Positions 14,750-23,390 of a stretch of 48,104 nt of DNA are shown piece by piece (within the stretch, counting starts at the first letter, position 1; each line of letters starts with the position of its first letter). Made by a program: the position numbers and the translations under genes. This stretch comes from Candidatus Obscuribacterales bacterium (GTDB lineage Bacteria > Cyanobacteriota > Vampirovibrionia > Obscuribacterales > Obscuribacteraceae), in the NCBI GenBank assembly GCA_949127735.1, contig CASBPX010000183.1, forward strand, positions 1 to 48,104, written 5' to 3'. Below the pieces are notes generated by a model that was not told where the DNA came from, did no database searches, and was given only the letters and a program-made list of their open reading frames with translations.

Positions 14750-15961
14750 TTACTTGAGAAGGTCGCGGGCAATGAGCATGCGCTGTATCTGGTTGGTGCC
14801 TTCGTAAATTTGTCCCGCTTTGGCATCTCTAAAAATTCTTTCGATCAATAGCTCGGGGTTGAGACCATCCATACCAAGTACGTTCATGGCTTCAGTAGAT
14901 ACTTTCATTGCCACATCTGATGCCATTGTTTTAGCCATGGCCGCCACAGTTACGCTGGGCTCTTTAGCGTCAATCAAGCGTGCTGCCTGAAAAGTAAGCA
15001 CACGGGCGGCCTCAGTCTGCACTGCCAGGTCTCCCAGTTTTGCCGCCATACCGCCGGCGTCGGCGCTAATTATTCCGTCGCGATAATTTCTTTGCAAGCT
15101 TTCCAGGCATGCGTCCAGTGCTCCCTGAGCCCAACCGACACACTGAGCGGCAATGGTCACTCTGCCTTTGGCAAGGCTGGAGAGGGCAACTTTGCGGCCT
15201 TCACCGTGGGCGCCAAGTAGATTTTCTTTTGGCACCAGGCAATCGTTAAACACAATTTCACAAGTGGAATATCCGCGCATACCGAGCATGTCGAACTTCT
15301 GGCCAATGGCAAAACCGGCAAAATTACGCTCAACAATAAAGGCAGTGATTTGACCACTTTTTCTTCCAGACTCGGGCTTGGCACCATCTGTGCTATCAAG
15401 CAGTCTGGCCATGACTATGTAAAAATCAGCTGAGGCACCAGAGGTGATGAAAGTTTTAGTGCCGTTCAGCACATAATTACCTGCAGCATCGATTTTGGCG
15501 CTGGTTTCAATTGCGGCCGTATCGGAGCCGGCATTAGGCTCCGTTAAACCAAAAGCAGCAAGCATTTTGCCGCTGGTGGCGGCCATTAGATATTTGTTTT
15601 TTTGCTCGTCGTTACCAAAGCGATAGATAGGCTCCTGGCTGAGCACGTGCACACCAAGAGAACTCATAATCGGCACGCAACGACGGCCAAATTCTTCGTT
15701 AACTAAACTGAAGCTAACATAATCTCCGCCTGATCCACCGTATGTGGTGGGGAAAGGCAAAGAGCCTAAACCAAATTCAGGGCTGCAAGCTTTTTCAAAA
15801 AGATCACGGCGAAAAACATTTTCTTTATCGCTGGCTATCACTTCTGCTTGCGTGATGCCGCGCGCAAAAACTCTGGCTTTTTCCAGCCACCCTATTTGTT
15901 CACTGTTGAATTTGCCTGCCAGCGCTCCGGTGGAGCTTGGTGACATCTGGGTTTGAACCAA
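14750..15961 (-). CDS. Acyl-CoA dehydrogenase
   Basis: A flavoprotein of about 400 residues that forms the trans-2-enoyl-CoA from acyl-CoA. It has the FAD/substrate signature FGLTEPNAGSDTAAIETSA, the second signature in its C-terminal half (GLNPELLIERIFRDAKAGQ), and the catalytic glutamate in IYEGTNQIQRMLIARDLLK. The frame begins at TTG 15961; ATG 15946 (MSPSSTGALAG) is an equally good start and neither has a clear ribosome binding site. It is the first gene of the operon that continues with a membrane protein, polyprenyl synthetase and DUF212 protein. Chain-length preference is not visible. Confidence 0.95.
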   Translation of the reverse strand: MVQTQMSPSSTGALAGKFNSEQIGWLEKARVFARGITQAEVIASDKENVFRRDLFEKACSPEFGLGSLPFPTTYGGSGGDYVSFSLVNEEFGRRCVPIMSSLGVHVLSQEPIYRFGNDEQKNKYLMAATSGKMLAAFGLTEPNAGSDTAAIETSAKIDAAGNYVLNGTKTFITSGASADFYIVMARLLDSTDGAKPESGRKSGQITAFIVERNFAGFAIGQKFDMLGMRGYSTCEIVFNDCLVPKENLLGAHGEGRKVALSSLAKGRVTIAAQCVGWAQGALDACLESLQRNYRDGIISADAGGMAAKLGDLAVQTEAARVLTFQAARLIDAKEPSVTVAAMAKTMASDVAMKVSTEAMNVLGMDGLNPELLIERIFRDAKAGQIYEGTNQIQRMLIARDLLK

Positions 15962-16166
15962 TTTGTGACTTTAGACCGCTCAGAAATTACGCATACAAAT
16001 ATAGCAAGGAAAGTGACTACATATACGCTTCTGCTCAGGAAGGGTAAACATTGAAGGTGGTATACAATTAATCTCGTTTAAATAACTTGGCAATTCAAAG
16101 CTCTTTACAACGCATGATTGCATCCCGATATTGAGGTCAGCCATTTCTACTAACGGTCAGTCGAAG

Positions 16167-17171
16167 ATGCCGCCCAGCCCCCTCCGCAAACCGAGCGCGT
16201 TAAAAAAAGGCGATACGGTTGGAATTGTGGCGCCATCTTCGCCACCATTTGAGGCCGGCAATTTGTCATTTGCCACTGACTGGCTGCAAAAAATGGGCAT
16301 CAAATTTAAACTTGGCGCTCATCTCGGCAAAAGTTACAGCAGTTATGCCGGTGACGATCAAGCTCGGGCAGAAGATTTACACACTCTCTGGGACGATGAT
16401 CAAGTATCAGCAATTTTGCCACTGCGTGGTGGTGCTGGCGCCACGCGCTTATTGCCGCTGCTCGATTTTTCTCTATTTGAGCGCAAGCCCAAAATTCTTG
16501 TTGGATTCAGCGACATCACAGCGCTGCTTATAGCCATTCACCAGAAGTCGAACCTGGTCACTTTTCATGGGCCCACAGTGGGGCTGATGTTCGAGACCGC
16601 TTATACCCATGCCCATTATCAAAAAGCAATCATGGGCATTTCGCCTCTGGGGCTAATTAGCGATCCGCCACTGGAGCCGTGGGGCTCAGAATATCCGCCA
16701 CGGCGCATGATTATCGCCGCCGGCAAGGGTCGCGGTCGTTTGACTGGAGGCTGCCTGACTTTGATACGTGGGCTGATGGGCACTGACTACGAAATCGAAA
16801 CTGAAGGACGCATTGTTTTTCTTGAAGACGTTGATGAGGAGCCTCACAACATTGATCGCATGCTCAGTCAGTTAGTTTTGGCGGGAAAATTTGATCGGGC
16901 CGCTGGTATCATCATTGGTGACTGCAGCGGTTGCAAGCCTGGTGGTAGCAAACGTAATATTTTGCCGCTCAATATGTCTGTGGAAGCCATTCTCAAAGAG
17001 CGTCTGGGCAAGCTTGGCATTCCTGTCATTTTTGGTTTGAAATTTGGTCATACAGCTGACAAAATCACACTGCCACTTGGTGTGATGGCCAGTCTCGATA
17101 CTACCGGTAGTGTTAGATTCGAAATTGAGGAGGCCGCTTGTGTTGATAAAACCGCCATCCTTAAAAAGTAA
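16167..17171 (+). CDS. ldcA: LD-carboxypeptidase, peptidase family S66
   Basis: Cytoplasmic serine peptidase that removes the terminal D-Ala from L,D-linked tetrapeptides during murein recycling; MccF immunity proteins share the fold. The nucleophile lies in KILVGFSDITALL (Ser115 from this start), the glutamate in IVFLEDVDEEPHNIDRM and the histidine in GLKFGHTADKITLPLG, so the Ser-Glu-His triad is intact. PLRGGAGATRLLP is the expected loop before the nucleophile strand. The frame extends to TTG 16131, but ATG 16167 (MPPSPLRKPSALKKGDTVG) gives a standard N-terminus of 334 residues. The next gene, a homologue, starts inside its 3' end. Confidence 0.92.
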   Translation: MPPSPLRKPSALKKGDTVGIVAPSSPPFEAGNLSFATDWLQKMGIKFKLGAHLGKSYSSYAGDDQARAEDLHTLWDDDQVSAILPLRGGAGATRLLPLLDFSLFERKPKILVGFSDITALLIAIHQKSNLVTFHGPTVGLMFETAYTHAHYQKAIMGISPLGLISDPPLEPWGSEYPPRRMIIAAGKGRGRLTGGCLTLIRGLMGTDYEIETEGRIVFLEDVDEEPHNIDRMLSQLVLAGKFDRAAGIIIGDCSGCKPGGSKRNILPLNMSVEAILKERLGKLGIPVIFGLKFGHTADKITLPLGVMASLDTTGSVRFEIEEAACVDKTAILKK

Positions 17172-18114
17172 AGATCGCATTGCCCTTCTAGCTCCAGCCA
17201 GTCGTCCGGCTAAACCTTCGGCACTTAAACGGGCTGAAGCAATAGTTTCGGCCATGAACTTTACACCAGTAGTCGGCGCTCATGCTCTAGATATGCATGG
17301 GCCCATGGCCGGCAGCGATGAAGCACGGCTTTGCGATCTGATTTCTGCCATTGAAGATGACAGCATTGCCGCTATCTGGTTTCTTACCGGCGGATATGGT
17401 TCACTGCATCTGATATCAAATTTGCCTTACAGTACTTTCGCTAAAAATCCAAAAATTGTGCTTGGTGCTGATGATAATAGCCACCTGCTGTTTGCCTTGC
17501 ATCAAGCGTCGCGGGTGGTGACTTTTTACGGCAACAATTTAGATCGCATCGACAGCAAAGCAGCGGTAGAGCGAATGGCCCATTTTTTTGCCGGTACACA
17601 ATGCGAAGACGACAATCAATTAGATTATGGTGCTGCGCAATTCCCGCCATTGCAGGTTAAAGACAAAGTGGTGGCAGATTTTTGCTATGCGCCTGTGGCG
17701 GGTGTGAAAGAAGGCAGCGTGCTGGCCGGTAATCTTACGGCTCTGGTATCACTATTTGGCACAAAATTTGAGCCGCAACTTAGCGAAACAATATTGTTGC
17801 TTGAAGATCGCAATGAGCGGAACGATATTCTTGACCGCTGGTTTACTACGCTTTATATATCAAACAAACTGGCCACCATAGCTGCTCTTGGTCTGGGGCG
17901 TTTTGAAAATTGCGGCACCAGACAAAGCGCCAATATGCTTTCGTTTGAAGAACTGGTGGCCGACCGGGTAAGCGAAATTAATTTGCCAACCTGCTTCAAT
18001 CTTCCCTTTGGCCAGAGTTCTGATTGCGCGATTGTGCCTCTAGGGCTTAGAGCTTCACTCGATACGGCGAAAGGCACTCTGCGTTATTTGGAATCAGCTT
18101 TTACTGGCCGATAA
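17140..18114 (+). CDS. Catalytically degenerate S66 carboxypeptidase paralogue
   Basis: A 324-residue homologue of the preceding LD-carboxypeptidase (IALLAPASRPAK at the start, FLTGGYGSLHLIS, LRASLDTAKGTL at the end). The nucleophile segment reads IVLGADDNSHLL, so Asp111 replaces the serine of GFSD. The histidine segment reads LPFGQSSDCAIVPLG, with Gln instead of His. The glutamate motif (ILLLEDRNERND) remains. It is therefore predicted to be a pseudoenzyme. The start is GTG 17140 with a perfect GAGGAGG 6 nt upstream, inside the previous gene; the two frames overlap by 32 bp, implying translational coupling. S66 enzymes dimerise, so a heterodimer with the active protein is possible. It overlaps the convergent gene by 14 bp. 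Confidence 0.85.
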   Translation: MLIKPPSLKSKDRIALLAPASRPAKPSALKRAEAIVSAMNFTPVVGAHALDMHGPMAGSDEARLCDLISAIEDDSIAAIWFLTGGYGSLHLISNLPYSTFAKNPKIVLGADDNSHLLFALHQASRVVTFYGNNLDRIDSKAAVERMAHFFAGTQCEDDNQLDYGAAQFPPLQVKDKVVADFCYAPVAGVKEGSVLAGNLTALVSLFGTKFEPQLSETILLLEDRNERNDILDRWFTTLYISNKLATIAALGLGRFENCGTRQSANMLSFEELVADRVSEINLPTCFNLPFGQSSDCAIVPLGLRASLDTAKGTLRYLESAFTGR

Positions 18115-19303
18115 AACCAAGTGATTCTGCTTTGTCCTGGTCGCTTTTTGCCTGAGCGGTTAAAGATAGCTGACTGTTGGCATGAGAGCGATAAAAATAC
18201 GCTTCGCCATTATCAGGGTCTAGCCTGATGGCATCAGTGCAATCAATAATAGCTCTGTGAAACTGACCAATTTGATTTTGCAGCTCCGCTCGACGCAGCA
18301 AAGCGCCGGCGTCCCGTGGGCTGAGCTCAATAGTTTTGTCATAATCGTTCAAAGCTTGTTTGTACATTTTTAGTTCTTCTTCGGCATCACCGCGATAAGC
18401 GTAAGCAGCGGTGCAGAGCTTGTCGCGATCGAGGGCTAAATTGCAATCGACAATGGCTTTCTTATAATCACCAGTTAAATTGTAAGCATAAGCGCGCGCT
18501 GTGTAACCGTCGGGCTGCTGTGGTGCGATGGCAATGGCCTGATTAGCCGCCGCAAAGGCTTCAGAAATCTTGCCGGAATTTAAATAGGCGTCAGACTGGA
18601 GCACATAAATGTGGCTATTGCGGGAATCTAATTTCAAAATCTGAGCGCAATCGTTCAGGCATTCTTGATAATAGCCAAGGGCATTGTTGGCTTTTGCTCT
18701 GGCTGTCAATACTTCCACATCGCTTTTGCCTGACGCTATCGCTTTCGAAAAATCAGCTAGTGCTTTTTTTTTCTCATCAATTCGCAGCCATAATTTTCCT
18801 CGCTCGAAGTAAAGCTCACCCTGCTTTTCGGTATTCGCTGTCGCCAGGCTGCTGTCGACTTTTTCGATGGCTTGCTTAATTTCAGCCGGGGCTCCTTTCA
18901 TTAGATGCAGATAGACGTCATGATTGAAAGTAAATTCCACTGGCACTGTCTGCGGTGCACCAACGGGCAGAGCCGGCAGTGGCACTGCCAGATTAATAGT
19001 AGCCAGCATATCTTTGTCAAAATCTGGATCACCAGAGCTTTTGGCAATTTTTAAGTTGCTGATATCGCCACGCCGATTAAGACTAAAAATCACCGCACCG
19101 CTTTTTCCGGTGCTTGTCTTCGGCAACCAGAAAGGTCTGATTTTTCTATGCAAGCTGTCCATAAATGTGACGTAGCCTACCGAAGAAAAACGCTCACGAG
19201 GTTTGTCGTGTTTTGGTCTTGCATGCCTTTCTACTGCGGGGCCACAGGCTGACAGACAACAAAAAGTTAAAGCTAAACAGAGAACAGATTTCACAATTAC
19301 CAT
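18101..19303 (-). CDS. TPR lipoprotein with TonB C-terminal-like domain
   Basis: A 400-residue envelope protein. The signal peptide ends in CCLSAC, a good lipobox. Residues about 42-130 resemble the C-terminal domain of TonB (FSLNRRGDISNLKIAKSSGD, then TVPVEFTFNHDV). From about 150 on there are about six tetratricopeptide repeats with the expected W/L-G-Y-A-F-A-P spacing (DLALDRDKLCTAAYAYRGDA, ELSPRDAGALLRRAELQ, RLDPDNGEAYFYRSHA). The TonB-like part lies before the repeats rather than after a membrane anchor and spacer. It is the last gene of an operon, 2 bp after nnr. Probably a protein-interaction platform in the periplasm. Confidence 0.85.
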   Translation of the reverse strand: MVIVKSVLCLALTFCCLSACGPAVERHARPKHDKPRERFSSVGYVTFMDSLHRKIRPFWLPKTSTGKSGAVIFSLNRRGDISNLKIAKSSGDPDFDKDMLATINLAVPLPALPVGAPQTVPVEFTFNHDVYLHLMKGAPAEIKQAIEKVDSSLATANTEKQGELYFERGKLWLRIDEKKKALADFSKAIASGKSDVEVLTARAKANNALGYYQECLNDCAQILKLDSRNSHIYVLQSDAYLNSGKISEAFAAANQAIAIAPQQPDGYTARAYAYNLTGDYKKAIVDCNLALDRDKLCTAAYAYRGDAEEELKMYKQALNDYDKTIELSPRDAGALLRRAELQNQIGQFHRAIIDCTDAIRLDPDNGEAYFYRSHANSQLSLTAQAKSDQDKAESLGFIGQ

Positions 19304-19305
19304 CG

Positions 19306-20979
19306 TTAAGAAGACAAAACCGATTGCGAGAGCTGCTCTTCCAGATTGCTAATTTCTCCGGCGGCAATATTGACCAGCGCCAGAGGAATGGCTGAGCGAA
19401 TGTCACCGGCAATAATACCGGCCTGTCCGATATTTTGTGCTACCAGATCTCCAGCCTTACCGTGAATATAAACACCAGCGCAGGCCGCGTCAAATGGATT
19501 GAGGCCCTGAGCCATTAGGCCGCCGATAATTCCGGAAAGAACATCACCGGCTCCAGCTGTAGCCATGCCGGAGTTGCCGGTAGGATTGATAAAAACCGTG
19601 CCTTCCGGATTGGCAACCAGACTGTATGCCCCTTTGAAAACAACAATGCACTGCAACTCGCGGGCCGCGGCAAGCACCGCGCCCACACGGTCTGAAAGCA
19701 GTTCTTCCACGCTTTTTCCGGTGATCCGGCTAAGCTCTTTAGGATGGGGAGTGATGACAAAATTCGTTGCCGGCCGCGGCAATGATTTGACATTAGCGGC
19801 AAGCGCGTTTAAACCATCTGCATCAATTACGCAAGGCTTATTAATGAGATCGAGTAGATCGAGCACGAAACTGACTGTGTCTGGATTTTGTGATAGCCCT
19901 GGGCCCACCACCACACTCGATATTTGATCGAGCATATCGGTCACTTCTTTCAAAGCTTCTTTGCTGATTGATTGAGCTGATGTTTCACTGAGGGGGCGAA
20001 CTACAATTTCTTCAGCCACAACCTGACCGGCCAGCGATTTTGGTGTAGCCAGATAAGCCAATCCGGCACCGACTCTTAAAGCGCTTGTTGCGCAAAGAAC
20101 GCCGGCACCACTCATACCGAGCGAGCCGCCAACGGTAAGGACGCGGCCGAATGTACCTTTATTAGAATCAGTCGGTCGCAAGGGTAGAACCGATTGTACG
20201 GCACCACATGTGGTGATAAAGATTTTGGGGTCGCTTTCAACATGGCTTAAATGATCAGGCAAGTTCCCAAAATCTGGCAGACCAATATCAACCAGATGCA
20301 TGATGCCTGCGTATTCAGCACCAGGGTGAGATAGATGACCGGGTTTGAGAAAACCAAATGTCACTGTTTTGTCAGCGCGCACTGCTGTGCCCATTATCTG
20401 TCCGGTATCAGAATTGATACCTGATGGTAAATCGATAGATAGCACCGGCTTTGAACTGGCATTAATAGCTTCTATAACATGCTTTGCCAGACCATCTACC
20501 GGCCGGCTTATACCAGTTCCGAACAGTGCATCTACAAGCATTGTGGAATTGTTGATAATAGGGCCAAGTAGTTCTTCCACTTGATCATTGTCTTCCAGCA
20601 CCGTGATTTCTACATCGAGGGCGGCAAGGATTTTGCGATTTGCCTCTGCTTCTTTGGTGGTCATTAATGAGGTACCGGTTTCGCCTTGTTCGCCTTCAGG
20701 CAAAAGCAAAAAACAACTGGCCGGTACTCCCCACAAACTTAAATAGCGCGCTAGAACAAGACCATCACCACCATTATTGCCACTGCCGCAAAAGATAGCG
20801 ATGTGACCAGGGTTTTCGTGCCAGAGCGAAAGGGCGGCCAGAGCTGCGCCGCGACCTGCGACTTCCATTAAAGTTTGGCCCCAATTGAGACCGTCTGCTA
20901 GAGCCGAAACGGACTTGATCCATTCAGATTCGAGCAATCTGATTTGTTTGGTATCAGGCACTCTTAGATTGCTAAGCAT
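19306..20979 (-). CDS. nnr: Bifunctional NAD(P)HX epimerase/dehydratase
   Basis: A 557-residue metabolite-repair enzyme fusing NAD(P)HX epimerase (YjeF_N, about 1-235) and ADP/ATP-dependent NAD(P)HX dehydratase (about 245-540). The first half has FCGSGNNGGDGLVLARYL, DALFGTGISRPV and the SIDLPSGINSDTG loop. The second has GTFGRVLTVGGSLGMSGA, VVVGPGLSQN, VIDADGLNAL, FVITPHPKELSRI and GNSGMATAGAGDVLSGII, which is the ribokinase-like catalytic region. It starts at ATG 20979, with TTG 20982 as an alternative. It lies 50 bp downstream of an OppD-type ATPase gene and next to the TonB-C/TPR lipoprotein gene. Confidence 0.96.
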   Translation of the reverse strand: MLSNLRVPDTKQIRLLESEWIKSVSALADGLNWGQTLMEVAGRGAALAALSLWHENPGHIAIFCGSGNNGGDGLVLARYLSLWGVPASCFLLLPEGEQGETGTSLMTTKEAEANRKILAALDVEITVLEDNDQVEELLGPIINNSTMLVDALFGTGISRPVDGLAKHVIEAINASSKPVLSIDLPSGINSDTGQIMGTAVRADKTVTFGFLKPGHLSHPGAEYAGIMHLVDIGLPDFGNLPDHLSHVESDPKIFITTCGAVQSVLPLRPTDSNKGTFGRVLTVGGSLGMSGAGVLCATSALRVGAGLAYLATPKSLAGQVVAEEIVVRPLSETSAQSISKEALKEVTDMLDQISSVVVGPGLSQNPDTVSFVLDLLDLINKPCVIDADGLNALAANVKSLPRPATNFVITPHPKELSRITGKSVEELLSDRVGAVLAAARELQCIVVFKGAYSLVANPEGTVFINPTGNSGMATAGAGDVLSGIIGGLMAQGLNPFDAACAGVYIHGKAGDLVAQNIGQAGIIAGDIRSAIPLALVNIAAGEISNLEEQLSQSVLSS

Positions 20980-21029
20980 CAAGTTCTTGTTTCCTAATTA
21001 GGTGACTCTTTAGTTGATTCTTTCAGCGA

Positions 21030-21998
21030 TTATTTTTCTTGCAATTTTTCAACTAGAAAACAACGTGCATCATGACCAGGTGACTTTTCTTCTAATGGTG
21101 GAATTGATTGATCGCAGATGTCTACCCGCCAGGAACAACGATTGGCGAAGCGGCAACCCGGCGGCAAATTAATCAAGCTTGGCGGCTGACCATCAATGGG
21201 TATCAATCTTTGCGAATCACGTTTTGGCAGTGAATTCATCAGACCAATGGTATAAGGATGTTTTGGTTGTTGGAAAAGTTCTTGCACCGTGGCATATTCC
21301 ACCACGGAGCCTGCGTACATTACCGCTACGGTGTCACACATTTCGGCAACCACACCAAGATCGTGGGTAATTAAAACAATAGCCGTGCCTTGATCTTTTT
21401 GAATTTCGCGCAGCAAATCTAAAATTTGCGCTTGCACAGTGACATCAAGGGCGGTGGTAGGTTCGTCGGCAATCAAAAGCTCAGGCTCGCATGCCAGTGC
21501 CATAGCAATCATCACCCGCTGGCGCATGCCACCAGAAAACTGGTGCGGATATTCATCTACTCGGCTTCGGGCTTCAGGGATACGAACTCGATCTAATACA
21601 TCGATGGCTTTTTTGCGCGCTTCAGCCCGAGAGACTTTTTGATGCAGCTCCACTGCTTCCATAATTTGCGCGCCCACTGTATAGACCGGGTTCAGTGAAG
21701 TCATGGGATCTTGCGGAATCAAGGCGATACGATTTCCGCGTATTGATCGCATTTGCGCTTCCGTTAGATCGAGCAAGTTTTGTCCGTCAAGGCGAATTTG
21801 TCCGCCGACGATTTTTCCTGGTGGTGGAATCAACCTTAAAATCGAAAGGGACGTGATCGATTTTCCGCAGCCAGATTCGCCAACGATGCCAAGCACCTGG
21901 CCTTTGTCTACAGAAAGTGTGACATCGTCTACAGCGCGAGCCATGCCGGCCTCGGTGGGGAACGCTGTTGCTAGATTTTGAATTTCAAGGAGGGCCAT
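21030..21998 (-). CDS. OppD/DppD-type peptide ABC transporter ATPase
   Basis: A 322-residue ATP-binding subunit of an oligopeptide/dipeptide/nickel ABC importer. Walker A is GESGCGKS, the Q-loop is in ALIPQDPMTSLNP, the signature is HQFSGGMRQRV, Walker B is LLIADEPTTALDVT, and the switch histidine is in LITHDLGVVAEMCD. The C-terminal oligo-HPY region is present (PPGCRFANRCSWRVDICDQ with three cysteines, then HDARC). No permease, binding protein or OppF partner is in this window, so it must pair with subunits encoded elsewhere or be an orphan. It heads an operon with nnr. Confidence 0.95.
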   Translation of the reverse strand: MALLEIQNLATAFPTEAGMARAVDDVTLSVDKGQVLGIVGESGCGKSITSLSILRLIPPPGKIVGGQIRLDGQNLLDLTEAQMRSIRGNRIALIPQDPMTSLNPVYTVGAQIMEAVELHQKVSRAEARKKAIDVLDRVRIPEARSRVDEYPHQFSGGMRQRVMIAMALACEPELLIADEPTTALDVTVQAQILDLLREIQKDQGTAIVLITHDLGVVAEMCDTVAVMYAGSVVEYATVQELFQQPKHPYTIGLMNSLPKRDSQRLIPIDGQPPSLINLPPGCRFANRCSWRVDICDQSIPPLEEKSPGHDARCFLVEKLQEK

Positions 21999-22124
21999 TG
22001 ATACCGAAAATACTTGAGGAGGTTCAACCAGAATCTGTAGTGATTTTAGACTATCTGCCAGAACAGTCAGACTAATTCAGCTGCAGAATGCTTAAATAGA
22101 GATCTCGACCTCGGGAGGGGCTTT

Positions 22125-22478
22125 ATGTCTACTGACTCGTCTAACAACACGCGAGACATATCGGTCTTACAATTGCTCACCAAGCTTGTCAAAGAAACCG
22201 ACAGACTGGTGCGCCTGGCTGATGACATCGACACACATGCCTCCACTCCTCAGGCCAAAGCTGCTTTCAATTTGATTGGCTCTGAAGTCAGCAATATTTT
22301 ATCAATCATGAAAACCTCCCTTGATCCTCTCTATCGTTTGTACGACCTCGATCCAGGCATGAAAAATTTAGACCGCAACCGCCGCAATGCCAACATCAAA
22401 GAGTTCACCCTGGCCAACGATCCTGATGAAAGTTATGACGAACAGGCACTTTGGAACGACATTAAAGCCAAAGAATAG
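22125..22478 (+). CDS. Small helical protein of unknown function
   Basis: A 117-residue acidic protein without signal or membrane helix. It is mostly helical (LLTKLVKETDRLVRLADD, NILSIMKTSLDPLYRLYD) and ends in a charged tail. A strong ribosome binding site (GGGAGGGG) precedes ATG 22125, so expression is likely. It ends 14 bp from the convergent phosphatase gene. No family is recognised. Confidence 0.75.
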   Translation: MSTDSSNNTRDISVLQLLTKLVKETDRLVRLADDIDTHASTPQAKAAFNLIGSEVSNILSIMKTSLDPLYRLYDLDPGMKNLDRNRRNANIKEFTLANDPDESYDEQALWNDIKAKE

Positions 22479-22492
22479 TCTCAGCTTCGCCT

Positions 22493-23272
22493 TTAGCTTT
22501 GATTTGCTAGTTTACTGGCAACCTGTTTCTCACCGCTTTCAGTGAGCATCTTCAATTCTTTTTGCACTTTAGGACTTTCTTCGACGCGTGACACCACGCG
22601 CTTGAGCCCTGCGAGCCACGGCTTAAAGTGATGGCTCTTCATTTCGCTGTAGGCCTGGGCGAAAGTCCAGTGCTCACGTAAAACACGAAAGACAGCCACA
22701 AGGGCTCCTGTGCGATCGGCACCGTAGCGGCAATGGACAAATACCGGTTGGTTGACCGGATTGTCCACAATGCTGAGGAACTGGGCCACTTTAGGCAATG
22801 ACACGCCCTTGAAACCAAGGGGAATGTGAAAATATTTAATGCCCAATTGTTTGGCACGCTGTGACTCTTGCTGAGCCCCTTGACCAGCCATGCGCAGATC
22901 GACGATGGTTTTGACGCCGCTCTGGGCCAGACCGGCCATACCTTGCTGCGAAGGTGCAGCTCCGCGCCACAAGCCTTGAGAGACAATATCGAAATTATTG
23001 ATCTGCGGCGCGCACTCAACAATTACGGCATGAACATTGTTGCTATTGTGACTGAGCTTGTCATGCACCAGGTTTTGAGTAAACTCCACCGGGGTCGTCT
23101 CGGAGGTTCTGTCGGTCAAACGTTTCGCTTGGCAACCCTCTGCCATTATTGAGCATTGCAAAGCTACAACTATAAATAGACTGAGTGCAACGCGCCTCAG
23201 TGACTGTTTTGCATGTGTTTTGGCGTTTTTGAATTTGGTATCAAAAACGGTGCCAGTCAGCCTTGATGTCAT
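22493..23272 (-). CDS. Exported tyrosine/dual-specificity phosphatase
   Basis: A 259-residue protein with an N-terminal membrane segment or signal (about 26-44, RRVALSLFIVVALQCSIMAEG), so the catalytic domain is outside the cytoplasm. The phosphatase fold is clear: GLWRGAAPSQQGMAGLAQSG, VKTIVDLRMAGQG, and the P-loop VFVHCRYGADRTGALVAVF (HCx5R). The general-acid aspartate is not obvious. A helix after the P-loop (YSEMKSHHFKPWLAGLKRVV) is typical of bacterial DSP-like proteins. Substrate unknown: protein phosphotyrosine, inositol phosphate or lipid phosphate are all possible. Confidence 0.88.
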   Translation of the reverse strand: MTSRLTGTVFDTKFKNAKTHAKQSLRRVALSLFIVVALQCSIMAEGCQAKRLTDRTSETTPVEFTQNLVHDKLSHNSNNVHAVIVECAPQINNFDIVSQGLWRGAAPSQQGMAGLAQSGVKTIVDLRMAGQGAQQESQRAKQLGIKYFHIPLGFKGVSLPKVAQFLSIVDNPVNQPVFVHCRYGADRTGALVAVFRVLREHWTFAQAYSEMKSHHFKPWLAGLKRVVSRVEESPKVQKELKMLTESGEKQVASKLANQS

Positions 23273-23390
23273 AAGTCCAACATTCCAAATTGCTTAGCTC
23301 TGCCGATCGTAACATGGTGCCTTCTTTACAATCAAGATCAACGCTTATTCTTTTAAAAGTTATACTGACGGCTCGAATCAGCGAGAACTT

